Source of the DNA: Rhinopithecus roxellana
Taxonomy: Eukaryota; Chordata; Mammalia; Primates; Cercopithecidae
Length of the DNA: 64,000 nucleotides
NCBI RefSeq assembly: GCF_007565055.1
Contig: NC_044566.1
Coordinates: 97,169,797-97,233,796 of the forward strand
Reading direction: 5' to 3'
A program made the position numbers and the translations under genes. Position 1 is the stretch's first letter. Every line of letters starts with the position of its first letter. Of this stretch, positions 23,600-36,000 are shown piece by piece. The notes below the pieces were generated by a model that worked only from the letters and a program-made list of their open reading frames with translations, was not told the origin of the DNA and did no database searches.

Positions 23600-24942
23600 T
23601 TAGCGCTATAAAGAGAAGAGGAATATAAGACCAAAATAATAATAAAATATATGAAAGTTATTGAAATGTGATGATAAATAGCAAATAGTAAAAGTTAATC
23701 CAACCATATCTGTGACCATATTAAGTGTGAGTAAATTAAACTTTAGCATACTAGAAGAAAAGATACGAAAAGATACAAAAAGATAGAAAATTATACACAA
23801 AGTAACTATTTCACAAATGAAATCTAAGGTAGCCATAAAATATTAGGGGAAATAAACTTTAAGAAAAAGTACTAAAGTTGTATGTAGCTTCAAAATATAC
23901 AATACAAAATTTGATAGCAAGGGAGATAAATGGACAGTTTCACTATAATAGTAGTAGATTATTTCAACATGTCTCTATTAATAGGTGAGGCAGATTAAAA
24001 ATCAGTAAAAACATACAAGATTTTAACAATACACTTAAGATTAATTTTTAAAGCAAATATAAAATCCAACAGTCAGAGAATGAGATAATTTTGCATTCAA
24101 AACAGAAGAGGAAAATATGTCTTTTAGTTAGAAAAGAAGGGGTTAAAAGTACTGGTTAACCACTCAGAAATGAGTAACTGATTTTTAAGAAGTAGATGGA
24201 AAGTAATAAGAATACACATTAATGAACTAGGAAATAATACAGTTATGGGATCAAGAATATAAAAGTTGATATTCTGAAAAAACAAATAAAATTGACAAAC
24301 TATCATAGAGGTTAGGCTCCAGATGAGCACACCAGGTAGAAACTTCCAGCCTCTTAAGGCCTGGGCTCAGAGATGGGTACATCATTACTTTCAGTTTATT
24401 CCATTGTACTCTGTTTATCAAAGAGTCACAGATTCAGATTCATATACCCACCTCTCAATGGAATGAGTGTTGAAGAATTTGGAGACCATGTTTTAAAACT
24501 AGTACAGCAAATTCTACCAAATATTCAAATGTTTGAAGAAATAATAATTTCAATCTTTAAAATCTCTTTTAGAGAATACAAAAAGAGGAAATATTCCCTA
24601 AATCGGTCTGTGAATCTAGTATAATCTGATGCCAAAGCCTGACAAAAAGAGAAAAGGAAAAATTATAGGCTGTTCTTTGTTGAGAATATGTATGCCAAAG
24701 TCCTCAATAAAATGTTAAGAAATCCAGCAGGTATATAAAAAGTAAACTATTATGACAAGGTGAGATTATCTAATGAGCAAAAGGAAGTATTTGCAAATTC
24801 GAAGAATCTCTAAGTATAATTCACCATGTTAATATATTATTCAAGAAGATGCATAAGAAACATTTAAAAAAATTCAAAGCTTTTTTATGATTAAAAAACT
24901 CATAAAGAAACAAAATGTTTAGCAAAGTATTATATAAGGGAA

Positions 24943-27900
24943 TTTTTTTTTTTTTATTATACTTTAAGTTCTAGGGTACATGTGCATAACGTGCAGGTTT
25001 GTTACATATGTATACTTATGCCATGTTGGTGTGCTGCACCCACCAACTCGTCAGCACCCATCAATTCATCATTTATATCATGTATAACTCCCCAATGCAA
25101 TCCCTCCCTCCTCCCCCCTCCCCATGATAGGCCCCAGTGTGTGATGATCCCCTTCCTGAGTCCAAGTGATCTCATTGTTCAGTTCCCACCTATGAGTGAG
25201 AACATGCGGTGTTTGGTTTTCTCTTCTTGTGATAGTTTGCTAAGAATGATGGTTTCCAGCTGCATCCATGTCCCTACAAAGGACGCAAACTCATCCTTTT
25301 TTATGGCTGCATAGTATTCCATGGTGTATATGTGCCACATTTTCTTAATCCAGTCTGTCACAGATGGACATTTGGGTTGATTCCAAGTCTTTGCTATTGT
25401 GAATAGTGCCGCAATAAACATACGTGTGCCTGTGTCTTTGTAGTAGAATAATTTATAATCCTTTGGGTATATACCCAGTAGTGGGATGGCTGGGTCATAT
25501 GGTACATCTAGTTCTAGATCCTTGAGGAATTGCCATACTGTTTTCCATAATGGTTGAACTAGTTTACAATCGCACCAACAGTGTAAAAGCGTTCCTATTT
25601 CTCCACATCCTCTCCAACACCTGTTGTTTCCTGACTTCTTAATGATTGCCATTCTAACTGGTGTGAGATGGTATCTCATTGTGGTTTTGATTTGCATTTC
25701 TCTGATGGCGAGTGATGATGAGCATTTTTTCATGTGTCTGTTGGCTGTATGAATGTCTTCTTTTGAGAAATGTCTGTTCATATCCTTTGCCCACTTTTTC
25801 ATGGGGTTGTTTGCTTTTTTCTTGTATATTTGTTTGAGTTCTTTGTAGATTCTGGATATTAGCCCTTTGTCAGATGAGTAGGTTGCAAAAATTTTCTCCC
25901 ATTCTGTAGGTTGCCTGTTCACTCTGATGGTAGTTTCTTTTGCTGTGCAAAAGCTCTTTAGTTTACTGAGATCCCATTTGTCAATTTTGGCTTTTGCTGC
26001 CGTTGCTTTTGGTGTTTTAGACATGAAGTCCTTGCCCATGCCTATGTCCTGAATGGTACTACCTAGATTTTCTTCTAGGGTTTTTATGGTATTAGGTCTA
26101 ACATTTAAGTCTCTAATCCATCTTGAATTAATCTTTGTATAAGGGGTAAGGAAAGGATCCCGTTTCAGCTTTCTACTTATGGCTAGCCAATTTTCCCAGC
26201 ACCATTTATTAAATAGGGAATCCTTTCCCCATTTCTTGTTTCTCTCAGGTTTGTCAAAGATCAGATGGCTGTAGATGTGTGGTATTATTTCTGAGGACTC
26301 TGTTCTGTTCCATTGGTCTATAGCTCTGTTTTGGTACCAGTACCATGCTGTTTTGGTTACTGTAGCCTTGTAGTATAGTTTGAAGTCAGGTAGTGTGACG
26401 CCTCCAGCTTTGTCCTTTTGACTTAGGATTGTCTTGGCAATGCGGGCTCTTTTTTGGTTCCATATGAACTTTAAAGCAGTTTTTTCCAATTCTGTGAAGA
26501 AACTCATTGGTAGCTTGATGGGGATGGCATTGAATCTATAAATAACCTTGGGCAGTATGGCCATTTTCACGATATTGATTCTTCCTATCCATGAGCATGG
26601 TATGTTCTTCCATTTGTTTGTGTCCTCTTTGATTTCACTGAGCAGTGGTTTATAGTTCTCCTTGAAGAGGTCCTTTACATCCCTTGTAAGCTGGATTCCT
26701 TGGTATTTTATTCTCTTTGAAGCAATTGTGAATGGAAGTTCATTCCTGATTTGGCTCTCTGCTTGTCTGTTACTGGTGTATAAGAATGCTTGTGATTTTT
26801 GCACATTAATTTTGTATCCTGAGACTTTGCTGAAGTTGCTTATCAGCTTAAGGAGATTTTGGGCTGAGACAATGGGGTTTTCTAAATATACAATCATGTC
26901 ATCTGCAAACAGGGACAATTTGACTTCTTCTTTTCCTAACTGGATACCCTTGATTTCTTTCTCTTGCCTGATTGCCCTAGCCAGAACTTCCAACACTATG
27001 TTGAATAGGAGTGGTGAGAGAGGGCATCCCTGTCTTGTGCCAGTTTTCAAAGGGAATTTTTCCAGTTTTTGCCCATTCAGAATGATATTAGCTGTGGGTT
27101 TGTCATAAATAGCTCTTATCATTTTGAGGTACGTTCCATCAATACCGAATTTATTGAGCGTTTTTAGCATGAAGGGCTGTTGAATTTTGTCAAAAGCCTT
27201 TTCTGCATCTATTGAGATAATCATGTGGTTCTTGTCTTTGGTTCTGTTTATATGCTGGATTACATATATTGATTTGCGAATGTTGAACCAGCCTTGCATC
27301 CCAGGGATGAAGCCCACTTGATCATGGTGGATAAGCTTTTTGATGTGCTGCTGAATCCGGTTTGCCAGTATTTTATTGAGGATTTTTGCATCGATGTTCA
27401 TCAGGGATATTGGTCTAAAACTCTTCTTTTGTTGTGTCTCTGCCAGGCTTTGGTATCAGGATGATGTTGGCCTCATAAAATGAGTTAGGGAGGATTCCCT
27501 CTTTTTCTATTGATTGGAATAGTTTCAGAAGGAATGGTACCAGCTCCTCCTTGTACCTCTGGTAGAATTCAGCTGTGAATCCATCTGGTCCTGGACTTTT
27601 TTTGGTGGGTAGGCTATTAATTGTTGCCTCAATTTCAGAGCCTGCTATTGGTCTATTCAGGGATTCAACTTCTTCCTGGTTTAGTCTTGGGAGAGTGTAA
27701 GTGTCCAGGAAATTATCCATTTCTTCTAGATTTTCTAGTTGATTTGCGTAGAGGCGTTTGTAGTATTCTCTGATGGTAGTTTGTATTTCTGTGGGGTCGG
27801 TGGTGATATCCCCTTTATCATTTTTTATTGCGTCTATTTGATTCCTCTCTCTTTTCTTCTTTATTAGTCTTGCTAGCGGTCTGTCAATTTTGTTGATCTT

Positions 27901-28365
27901 TTCAAAAAACCAACTCCTGGATTCATTGATTTTTTGGAGGGTTTTTTGTGTCTCTATCTCCTTCAGTTCTGCTCTGATCTTAGTTATTTCTTGCCTTCTG
28001 CTAGCTTTTGAATGTGTTTGCTCTTGCCTCTCTAGTTCTTTTAATTGTGATGTTAGAGTGTCAATTTTAGATCTTTCCTGCTTTCTCTTGTGGGCATTTA
28101 GTGCTATAAATTTCCCTCTACACACTGCTTTAAATGTGTCCCAGAGATTCTGGTATGTTGTATCTTTGTTCTCATTGGTTTCAAAGAACATCTTTATTTC
28201 CGCTTTCATTTCGTTATGTACCCAGTAGTCATTCAGGAGCAGGTTGTTCAGTTTCCATGTAGTTGAGCGGTTTTGATTGAGTTTCTTGGTCCTGAGTTCT
28301 AGTTTGATTGCACTGTGGTCTGAGAGACAGTTTGTTATAATTTCTGTTCTTTTACATTTGCTGAG
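24943..28365 (-). mobile_element. Young L1 (L1-B), 5' truncated
   Basis: Starts on the + strand with a T-run at 24943-24955 (complement of the A-tail), followed by the complement of the L1PA 3'UTR and ORF2, and ends within the endonuclease part of ORF2 near 28365. Length 3.4 kb. Antisense to UGGT2. The right flank gggagaattttgttaatt and left flank gggaattttt suggest an imperfect duplication with endonuclease cleavage at TTTTGTT/AA. Nearly identical to L1-A over the shared part. Confidence 0.93.
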
Positions 28366-28373
28366 GGAGAATT
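25179..28373 (-). pseudogene. L1-B ORF2, truncated and frameshifted
   Basis: The frame begins at the truncation point in the endonuclease C-terminal part (SKCKRTEIITNCLSDHSAIKLE), so the catalytic N-terminal half of the endonuclease is absent. It runs 27415-28373, then is shifted by a missing base in DTTKKENFRP (near 27415-27425). The second frame, 25179-27401, is open for 740 codons and holds the reverse transcriptase with FADD (around 26900) and the Cys-rich C-terminus, ending ..FSLIGGN, the normal ORF2 end. It cannot make a full ORF2 protein. Confidence 0.93.
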
Positions 28374-29682
28374 TTGTTAATTGATGACAGTACATCTTAG
28401 CAGTAAAATGATAGAAAGCATTGTTTTTAAAATTGGCAAAACATAAGGTACCCACTGTCAACACTTCAAGTATAATCCTCAAGTTCTGGTCATGCAATAA
28501 AATAAGTAAAGGAAATACTCATTTAAAATATTTAAAAGAAACATTATTACTTAAAATTCTAGAGTTGCTTACAGAGGAGACTCAAAAGAATCCATTAATT
28601 GTGAGATTTGATACAGGAGGTTAGTAAAGTAACTGGATATGAGATCAGTATACTAATACCAGTTGTTTTTTTCTCTTCTAACAACAAATATTTATTAATT
28701 ACTTTTTTCATCAGTTTTATTAAGTGCCTAGTACATACCACACTCTGTTTTAGGTGCTTGGATAAATTAATGACATATATAGTCAACAATCCTTATCCTT
28801 ATGAGTCTCCCACATGTAAATGACTCCCACATTTACAATGACAAGAGCAAATAAAAGATACTTAGGAAACCCAGGGGCTTGGGGGAAAAGTCGGTTTTGT
28901 GGAGAAAATGTGGCATTATAGCCATTAAAGTTTACCTAAATGAATGAAAAGTTCTACTATGCTTATCAATAGAAATACTTCATTTCATAATTATATTGTT
29001 TTCTGCAAGTGATTTATAAATTCAATGCAGTTCCAACCAAAGTCGAATTTTGGGGATTTTTGTGAAATTTGATGTTTATTTTAAGATTTATATAGAAGAA
29101 TGAAGACTCAAAATGGGTGACTTTGAAGAATAAAGTGATGGGGCTTGTCATACCAGGTAATAAGGTGTATAAAGTTTGTGGTATTGGTTCAAGGGAAAGA
29201 CATATCTATCAGAAGAACATGGGGGTCCCAAAACTTAAGAATACAGAAGTGGCATTACAGTAAATGAGGGCAGACTTACAACAACTGTGGTTCAACAGTC
29301 CAATGCAAATAAATAAGACCTCACACCTTGTGTAAAAATCATTTCAGTTAGCTTAAAAATGTAAGTGTGGAAAACAAAACTTTAAAACATTTAGAAGTTA
29401 GGACCCCAAGGTAAGGGTTTCTTAGATAAAACTTAAAAAACTCTAAGTCTGAAGGAAAATAATGATAATTTCAGTTAAATTACAAATGAAAACCAGTGCT
29501 TATTAAAATATGTCATTAAAAAGTAGGGAAAATGTTATAAGCAGGAGAAGTATTTACAATACATATGGCCAATAAAATATTTACGTTCCATGAGATGTAA
29601 AGATTTCCTACAATTCAAAAAGAGAAACACCAATGACCCAAAAGGAGAAATGCATAAAATAACTTTTAAAATAGAGGGTGCG

Positions 29683-29992
29683 GGCCGGGCACGGTGGCTC
29701 AAGCCTGTAATCCCAGCACTTTGGGAGGCCGAGACGGGCGGATCACAAGGTCAGGAGGTCGAGACCATCCTGGCTAACATGGTGAAACCCCGTCTCTACT
29801 AAAAAATACAAAAAACTAGCCGGGCGAGGTGGCGGGAGCCTGTAGTCCCAGCTACTCGGGAGGCTGAGGCAGGAGAATGGCGTAAAAAAACCCGGGAGGC
29901 GGAGCTTGCAGTGAGCTGAGATCCGGCCACTGCAGTCCAGCCTGGGCGACAGAGCGTGACTCCGTCTCAAAAAAAAAATAAATAAATAAAAT
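29683..29992 (+). mobile_element. AluY SINE, Old World monkey type
   Basis: Full-length with GGTGGCTCAAGCCTG and GAGACGGGCGG. Probable duplication of 14 bp with two mismatches: aaaatagagggtgc (29668-29681) and aaaatagagattgc (29993-30006). The tail is AAATAAATAAATAAAA. An extra AAAA-rich stretch in GGCGTAAAAAAACCCGGG is a small expansion in the second monomer. Confidence 0.95.
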
Positions 29993-30855
29993 AAAATAGA
30001 GATTGCATTAATGATAAATAAAAATTTACTGAAACTATTGGTGGTAAAAATTCATTACCATTAATGGTAACTAAACTAGATAATTATATTACAAATTTGA
30101 AAAATGCAAATAAAGACTACTACCACGAGATTATTTTATACCCTGTAATTTGGCAGGAATTAAGAAAGCTGAAGGTATCATGTGTTAATGAGAATGTAGA
30201 GCAATGGAATGCCTTTACATTGCTACCCTGCCTGTAGGAATCTAAAATGGCAGAGCCACACTGAAAAACAATCTGGTAATAATTCATATTTTGAAGTTAA
30301 ATTTCCTTATTTCCTACACACAACACACACACATACACACCCTCACCCTAAGGGAAGCTCTTGTACTTGCACCTTAGGAGGCTATTGTTAGCAGAATCAT
30401 TCAGAATAGCAACAAACTGTAATAAAAATGACCCAAATACATATATCAGTAGCAAAATAGGTAAGTAGAATTAGGCGTATTCATAGAATGAAATATCATC
30501 TGCAAGAGCATGGATGTGTTAGAAACATGAAGTCATAGAAGACTAACACGATACCATATACTTTTTAAAGCTCAGAAGCAAACAAAACTAAGTGTGGGAA
30601 TACTTATTCACATAAAACTCTAGAATTCAAAAAAGAAAGGGAATGATAAATGCAAATTCAAAACAGTCCTTGCATCTCTTGGGGCACAAGGAAATGGGAT
30701 TGGGAGAGAAGTTGTACTTCATGGTATTGGTGATGTTCCATTTCTTATGTTACATGGTTTATTCATAGGAATCATTTATTTTGTTACTTATACCTCATAA
30801 CGTGTATGTTATGTGTATTCCTTTTTGCTTACCAAGTTACAAAATAATTTTTAAA

Positions 30856-31845
30856 ATTTAAAAATGTCTAAGAGGATTGAGTTGATATGTCTGAGTAACT
30901 TACTTGAGGCATTCTGACTACCTTATTTTATAGGAGTATCTAATATTTTCAAGTGACTAATTAGTAAAATGACTAATCTGAATGACTTTTTATATACCTT
31001 TTGCTTTATTCAAAATCTCATTTTTGCGATCTCCATTTATGTTTTACAGAAGATTGAACTTTTCACTTTTTTTGAGTTATGATCACATTATGTTCTACTT
31101 TGATAGGAGGAGAAAACTTGCCCCTAAATTGAAAAACTCATAAAATGAAACTCTTCAGTCTAATTACATACCTGTGCTGCTTCTTAAAGGAATAGGGTAC
31201 AAAGTTTACCTCCATTTATGTTTTACGGAAGATTGAACTTTTCACTTTTTTTGAGTTATGATCACATTGCGTTCTACTTTGATAGGAGAAAACTTGCCCC
31301 TAAATTGAAAAACTCATAAAATGAAACTCTTCAGTCTAATAACATACCTATACTGCTTCTTAAAGGAATAGGGTACAAAGTTTACAGTGATACAGGGAGA
31401 GCAAAGATACTAATTTCTTGCCGTGAGGAATATAACATGGGAATCATTTTGGCCACAATATGAAGATTATATTTGGCAATAATGATTTAAGTCAATTGGG
31501 ACCAAAACCAGTATTCTTAAATGACATGTCAAATGCTGCTTAATAGTGTTTGTACTTACTACTTGTTCCTTCTGCTTGTAAGTTTCTTTCCCCAGAATGT
31601 CTTAATGCTAGCTCAGTGTTCATATTTATGTCTCAGCTTAGTCGTCTACTCAGAGATGCCATCTCTCTTGGTGTAAAACCTAAAACAGCACCTGGGTCAT
31701 AGAGGATCTCTAAGTACTTATTAAAGAAAGAAATAAGAAAAGATAAAAAGAATAACAGCTTACATTCTACAAGTGTGTTTAGAACATTTGAGACTGGGGA
31801 AGAATAGAGGTGCAGAGAAAGTTTAGTCAAAATACTTACTAGTAA
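30856..31845. other. Intronic sequence with a local tandem duplication
   Basis: About 1 kb of A+T-rich intron without named repeats, apart from the 179-bp tandem duplication listed separately. The minus-strand frame 31633-31830 shows no domain. Confidence 0.6.
31031..31385 (+). repeat. 179-bp tandem duplication
   Basis: 31031-31209 and 31210-31385 are two adjacent copies starting ctccatttatgttttac and ending gggtacaaagtttac. They differ by a handful of substitutions and a 3-bp indel (ggaggagaaa versus ggagaaa), about 95% identity by eye count. No transposon hallmarks. Confidence 0.95.
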
Positions 31846-32273
31846 GGCCTGGCATGGTGGCTCGTGCCTGTAGTCTCAACCCTTTGGGAGGCCGACGCAG
31901 GTGGATTGCTTGAGCCCAGGAGTTTAAGACCAGCCTGAGCAACATGGCAAGATGTCTTTACAAAAAATACAAAAAAATTTAGCCAGGTGTGGTGGCAAGT
32001 TCCTGTAAGCCCAGCCTTTTGGGAGGCCAAAGCAGGTGGATCACTTGAGCCCAGGAATTCGAGACCAGCCTGAGCAACATTGCCAGACCTTGTCTTTACA
32101 AAAAATACAAAAAAAAAAAACTAACCGGATGTGGTGGCAAGTTCCTGTAGTCCCAGCTACTCGGGGAGCTAGGTGGGAGGATTTCTTGAGCTGGGAGGTT
32201 GAAGCTGCAGTGAGCCTTGATGACACCACTGCACTCCAGCCTGGTCGACGGTGAGACCCTGTCTCAAAAAAAA
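31846..32273 (+). mobile_element. Alu SINE (AluJ-like) with three arms
   Basis: A left-arm-like segment (31846-31990) is followed by a second segment with the same beginning-to-middle order (caggtggatcacttgagcccag..gaccagcctgagcaacat, about 32010-32118) and then a right arm ending in aaaaaaa at 32273. The repeated phrase gtggtggcaagttcctgta occurs at both junctions. It is about 430 bp instead of 300 bp, consistent with unequal exchange inside one Alu or insertion of a second partial copy. Confidence 0.8.
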
Positions 32274-32624
32274 TTACAGAAGAGCAATAAAAAAGAAAGC
32301 ATTTCTGAAATGTCATATTAGAATATATTACACATACCTTAAAAAAGGTAACCATTATTTTATTAAGAATAATGGGGTCTGGTTTCATCAAAAGAGAATA
32401 AATAACAAATTTGTTATGATATTTTTTGAAAACTGTAGAATATTTTAAAACCATCTTTATTAGAAGATTATATATGGTTAAAATTATTTATTTGTATGTG
32501 GTATGTGTGTATATGTAGTTAATATGTTTCGGACTTAGAAAATAATCTATCTACATGCTAAGGAAAAGAAAGAAAACTAATTGCTGTAAGAAGAAAAGTA
32601 ATTATAGTATCTAAATTTTCACAG
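32274..32624. other. Intron upstream of exon D
   Basis: About 350 bp of A+T-rich intron ending with aaattttcacag before exon D. No repeat recognised. Confidence 0.6.
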
Positions 32625-32759
32625 ATGTACCAACAAGTAAAGAAGGATCAAAATATACTCACTGTGGACAATGTGAAGAGTGTTCTCCAAAATACATTTC
32701 CTCATGCTAATGTTTGGGATATTTTGGGAATTAATTCTAAATATGATGAAGAAAGAAAG
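32625..32759 (+). CDS. UGGT2: UGGT2 exon D
   Basis: 135 bp, phase 0 at both ends, 45 codons from MYQQVKKDQNIL to GINSKYDEERK. The acceptor is ttcacag and the donor gtaagt. The initial ATG is an internal Met, not a start: the frame continues directly from SIVH of exon C. LTVDNVKSVLQNTFPHANVWDILG matches the UGGT1 region VEHVVSVLEKKYPYVEV.SILG. An ancient L1 3' end begins within about ten bases of the donor. Confidence 0.95.
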
Positions 32760-32765
32760 GTAAGT

Positions 32766-33190
32766 TGGGACATTATGTTAAGTGAAGTAAGTCAGGCACA
32801 GAAAGACAAACACCACATGATCTCTACTCATGTAGAATCTTAAAAAAATGTCAGACTCACAGAAACAGAGCAAAATGGTGGTTACCAGAGCCTGGGGATG
32901 GCAGAATTGGGGAGATATTCGTCAAAGGATACAAAATTTCAGTTAGACTAGAGAAGTAAGTTCAAGAGATCTATGATACATGGTGATAACTATAGTTAAT
33001 GACAACATATTGTATACTTGAAAATTACTAAGAGAGTACATTTTAAGGATTTTCACCACAAAATATGAGAAGTATGTAAGGTAATGCATATGATAATTGG
33101 CTTCATTAGCTATTCCATAATGTACATGAATATCAAAATATGTTGTATATCATAAACATATATAATTTTTACTTGTCATTTTTTTAAAAG
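32766..33190 (+). mobile_element. Ancient L1M 3' end next to exon D
   Basis: gacattatgttaagtgaagtaagtcaggcacagaaagac opens the standard L1 3' end (the segment before the 3'UTR), followed by ccacatgatctctactcat, ggttaccagagcctgggg and a decayed 3'UTR to about 33190 (ttgtatatcataaacatatataattttta). 5' truncated, so only the last 430 bp of the element remain. Sense orientation. Confidence 0.8.
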
Positions 33191-34350
33191 GTAAACAATT
33201 AGAGGCTCAACCCAGAAGATTCAGAAAGAGCCAGAAAAAAAGGCAACAACTCAAAGAAATTTTCAGAGAAAGAAATAGTACAAAGAAATTCCAAAAATTA
33301 ATGTATATGAGCCTTCATTAGAAGGGACTCACCAAATACGCAACACATTGAATGAAAGTGGAATGCTCTGGGGCATGGGGATAAGGAATACTTTTCTGAA
33401 GAAATGGTATTTAAGCTGAGTTCTGAAACAGGAGGAAAAGTTAGACAAAAGAAAACAAGGGGGTTGTAAGAGATTAACATTCCAGTCAGAGAAAAATGCT
33501 GAGGTCTGAGATGTGAAGGAATTGAGAGAAGCTGATGTTGCTACTGTGTAGACTGAAAGCATACGTTGTGCCTGTGTTAATGGGGTACAGTTGAGGAGAT
33601 AAGGCTGGAGAGGCAAGCAAGGGGTCTGAATACACCGGGTCTTGTGAACAATATTTAATGCACTCATATCAGTAGAAGCTCTTGGCAACAGTGAAAAACC
33701 TGAAAGGAATTAAGTAGTGAAGTGACAGTGACATGCATTTTTTAAAAAGAGCATTCTCCTTTGTTGAGAATGGATTGTTGGTGGGGAGGAGTAGGTGTGG
33801 TGATAATGTATTAGGAAATATAAGGTGAGAAATGTGAGATGGACTAGTAGGCTTTTGGAAGAAGTGGAGGCAGAGAAAATGGACATCCTTGAATTATTTA
33901 GGAAGTGCCATCCAGGTGCTGCTGGATTGGATAGGGTAGAGGGGAGATGAGAAGTTGTCAAGAGTAACTTCTAGGGTTCAGCTGAACAACTAACCGGTAG
34001 CATTGATGCCATTGCTAAGAAGGAAAGGAGTGGAGGAAAAAAGGATTGGGAAATAAAATGAGAAGTGCAGTTTTTTTACATAGAGGATTTGAGGTGCCTG
34101 TGAGACTTCCAAGGGAGATGTGAAATCAGCAACTGGATATATGATCTATAGCTCAGAAGATGTGTGAGCTAAAAATATATAATGCAGTGTCATTGACTTA
34201 TTTGTGGTAATTAGCTTTTGGAGTAGAAAGTTTGCCTAATTGGAAGTCATAGAGTAAGAGCAGAAGAGTGCCTGTATTTCTAGGAGGGACATCTTTCTTG
34301 AGTTCCAAACGCATGTATTCAACTGCTTAGTGGATTTCCCGTAAGCATCT
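33191..34350. other. Intronic sequence with probable ancient repeat
   Basis: About 1.15 kb. Phrases such as aggtgcctgtgagacttccaaggg (34091 onward) and the gaaaaacctgaaagg / agagcattctcc order resemble a widely dispersed ancient mammalian repeat, which I cannot name with certainty. The minus-strand frames at 33298-33961 do not have a recognisable domain. Confidence 0.45.
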
Positions 34351-34944
34351 TAAATCAAAAGAATCTAAAATCATGCCCATGATCTTCCTTGTTGCCCCAA
34401 ACCTTTTTTTCTTCTTTATCTCCTATTCTAGAGAGTAGGTAGCAACCACTCACCCAGACCACCCATGCTGAAAGCCTAATAGTCATCCTTAACTAATTGT
34501 TTTCCTCACACCCTCCCAAAAAATAGGTCATCAAGTTCTATCAGTTTTGCCTGTTAAATATTTTGGAATCTGTTAAATATTTCAGAAACAGCTTCATTCT
34601 CATCTTGCCTTTTGTTTTTGCTCTTGCTTTGTCTTTCCCATACAACTGTGGTAGCCCCTGAAGCAGTGTCCTAGAATATGCTCCTTCTTTAACATTGTTG
34701 CCATTGTATCCTTTTAAAAATAAGCAAATCAGATATTATTTGCCATGAACTCTCTTCCTAGATAGAGGATATTATTTACCATGACCTCTTTGATACCCCC
34801 AAAATACTGTATCAAGCTTACTTTTAATGTATCCATCTCTCCTTATCCTTATTAAACTATAAGTTTCTTTAGGAGAGAGTTTGCATATCATTTACATGAA
34901 TTCATAAATCTAATACATAGTAGGTGCCCACTAAATGCACAGAT

Positions 34945-35170
34945 AGTATAGTACAGTAGTTAAGAGTTCAGACTCTTGGTCAGACAGATCTGGGTGCAAA
35001 TTCCACTTCCAAAACGCTGTGGCTGTGTAACATAAGAAGTTACTTAATCTCTCTGTGTCTGTTTTATCATCTGTAAAATTGATGTAATAGTAGTACTTGG
35101 CTTTCTAGAGTATTTGTGACAATGTTGGCTATAATAATGATAATACTTAGTATTGGATAGCAAATGAGTT
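34945..35170 (+). repeat. MIR SINE
   Basis: cagtagttaagagttcagactctt, tctgggtgcaaattccacttcc, gtaacataagaagttacttaatctctctgtg and tatcatctgtaaaattgatgta follow the MIR consensus in order. Sense orientation. Confidence 0.85.
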
Positions 35171-35302
35171 ATGTAGTCACTTTTTAACTCATAAGCTAAA
35201 ATTCAAATGTTGAGGACCTTCATGATCGGGCCTCTGCCTACACCGCTCTCTAACTCCATATCTGACAGCTGTCCCCCATATTTCACACCCTGTAAACACT
35301 GC

Positions 35303-35652
35303 TGTATTAGTCCATTTTCACGCTACTGATAAAACATACCTGAGACTAGCAATGTACAAAAGAAAGCGGTTTAATGGACTCACATTTCCTTGTGGCTGGG
35401 GAAACCTCACAATCATGGCAGAAGGTGAAAGGCATGTCTCACATGATGGTAGACAAGAAAACTTATGCAGGGAAATTCTCCCTTATAAAACCAGCAGATC
35501 TCATGAGACATATTCACTGTCACTAGAATAGCGTGGGAAAGACCTGCCTCATGATCTCATTACCTCCCACTGGGTGCCCCCACAACATGTGGGAATTGTA
35601 GGAGCTACAATTTAAGATGAGAATTGGGTGGGAGCACAGCCAAACCATATCA
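35303..35652 (-). mobile_element. ERVL-MaLR solitary LTR (MST/THE1-like), second copy
   Basis: Begins tgtattagtccattttcac and ends cagccaaaccatatca, as the LTR at 19133. Flanks actgc / actgt fit a 5-bp duplication with one difference. Phrases catggcagaaggtgaaagg and cagcagatctcatgagac match the family. It splits an L2 element. No internal region. Confidence 0.85.
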
Positions 35653-36000
35653 ACTGTGAATTTACCATTGCGTAAGTATACCACACTCTCACTTCCCTTT
35701 CAGTCCTTGCTATACTCTCTTCACTTGCAATGTCTTTCTCTACTTTATCTCCCTGGGAAATTTTTATTAAGCCTTTAAGGCTTTTAGTATCACTCCCTAA
35801 AAGAAGCCCTGTATAATCCCTTCCTCTCCATATTCCAGCTTGACTAGGTGCTTCTCCTGGGCCCCACAGAATCTTCTACATGCCTGTGTTTTCTCTGTAT
35901 GTATGTGAACCCCTTGAGAAAAGACTTTCAGCTCTGTAATCACAGTGTCTAGCCTAATGCAGGTGGCAGGATTGAATCAGTGTTTATTGAATATATAAAT

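Larger units (their letters stand above)
23600..30855 (+). mobile_element. Ancient L1M LINE, interrupted by L1-B and an AluY
   Basis: Decayed L1 ORF2 sequence in + orientation at about 23600-24942, resuming at 28366 after L1-B and again after the AluY at 29683. Recognisable tracts: aatccaaccatatctgtgacc-like start of ORF2, ttcaccatgttaatatatta (RT region), gatttataaattcaatgcagtt and ggttcaagggaaagacatat (C-terminal part), and a 3' end with tggtattggtgatgttcc to about 30855. The old L1 reads on directly when L1-B is removed (agggaa / attttgttaattgatgac). No open frame remains. A MIR- or L2-like insert may lie near 28665-28850. Confidence 0.75.
34360..36000 (+). mobile_element. L2 LINE remnant (interrupted by MIR and a MaLR LTR)
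   Basis: Segments in L2 order: gtcatcaagttctatcagttttgcctgttaaatatt (34530-), aaataagcaaatcagatatta, gaggaccttcatgatcgggcctctgcctac (35212-), and after the LTR the 3' part (gtatgtatgtgaacccctt, agcctaatgcaggtggcagg, ttgaatcagtgtttattgaatatata). Highly diverged. The correct order of pieces on both sides of the inserts supports one element. Confidence 0.65.

Noticed and set aside
32625..32843. Open frame starting MYQQVKKDQN extended past 32759
   Set aside because: The ATG is an internal UGGT2 codon and the extension after ..DEERK reads intron and L1M. The donor gtaagt at 32760 is the proper end.
33298..33961. Minus-strand frames of 60-119 codons
   Set aside because: No domain, splice context or similarity that I recognise; the region has phrases from an ancient dispersed repeat.
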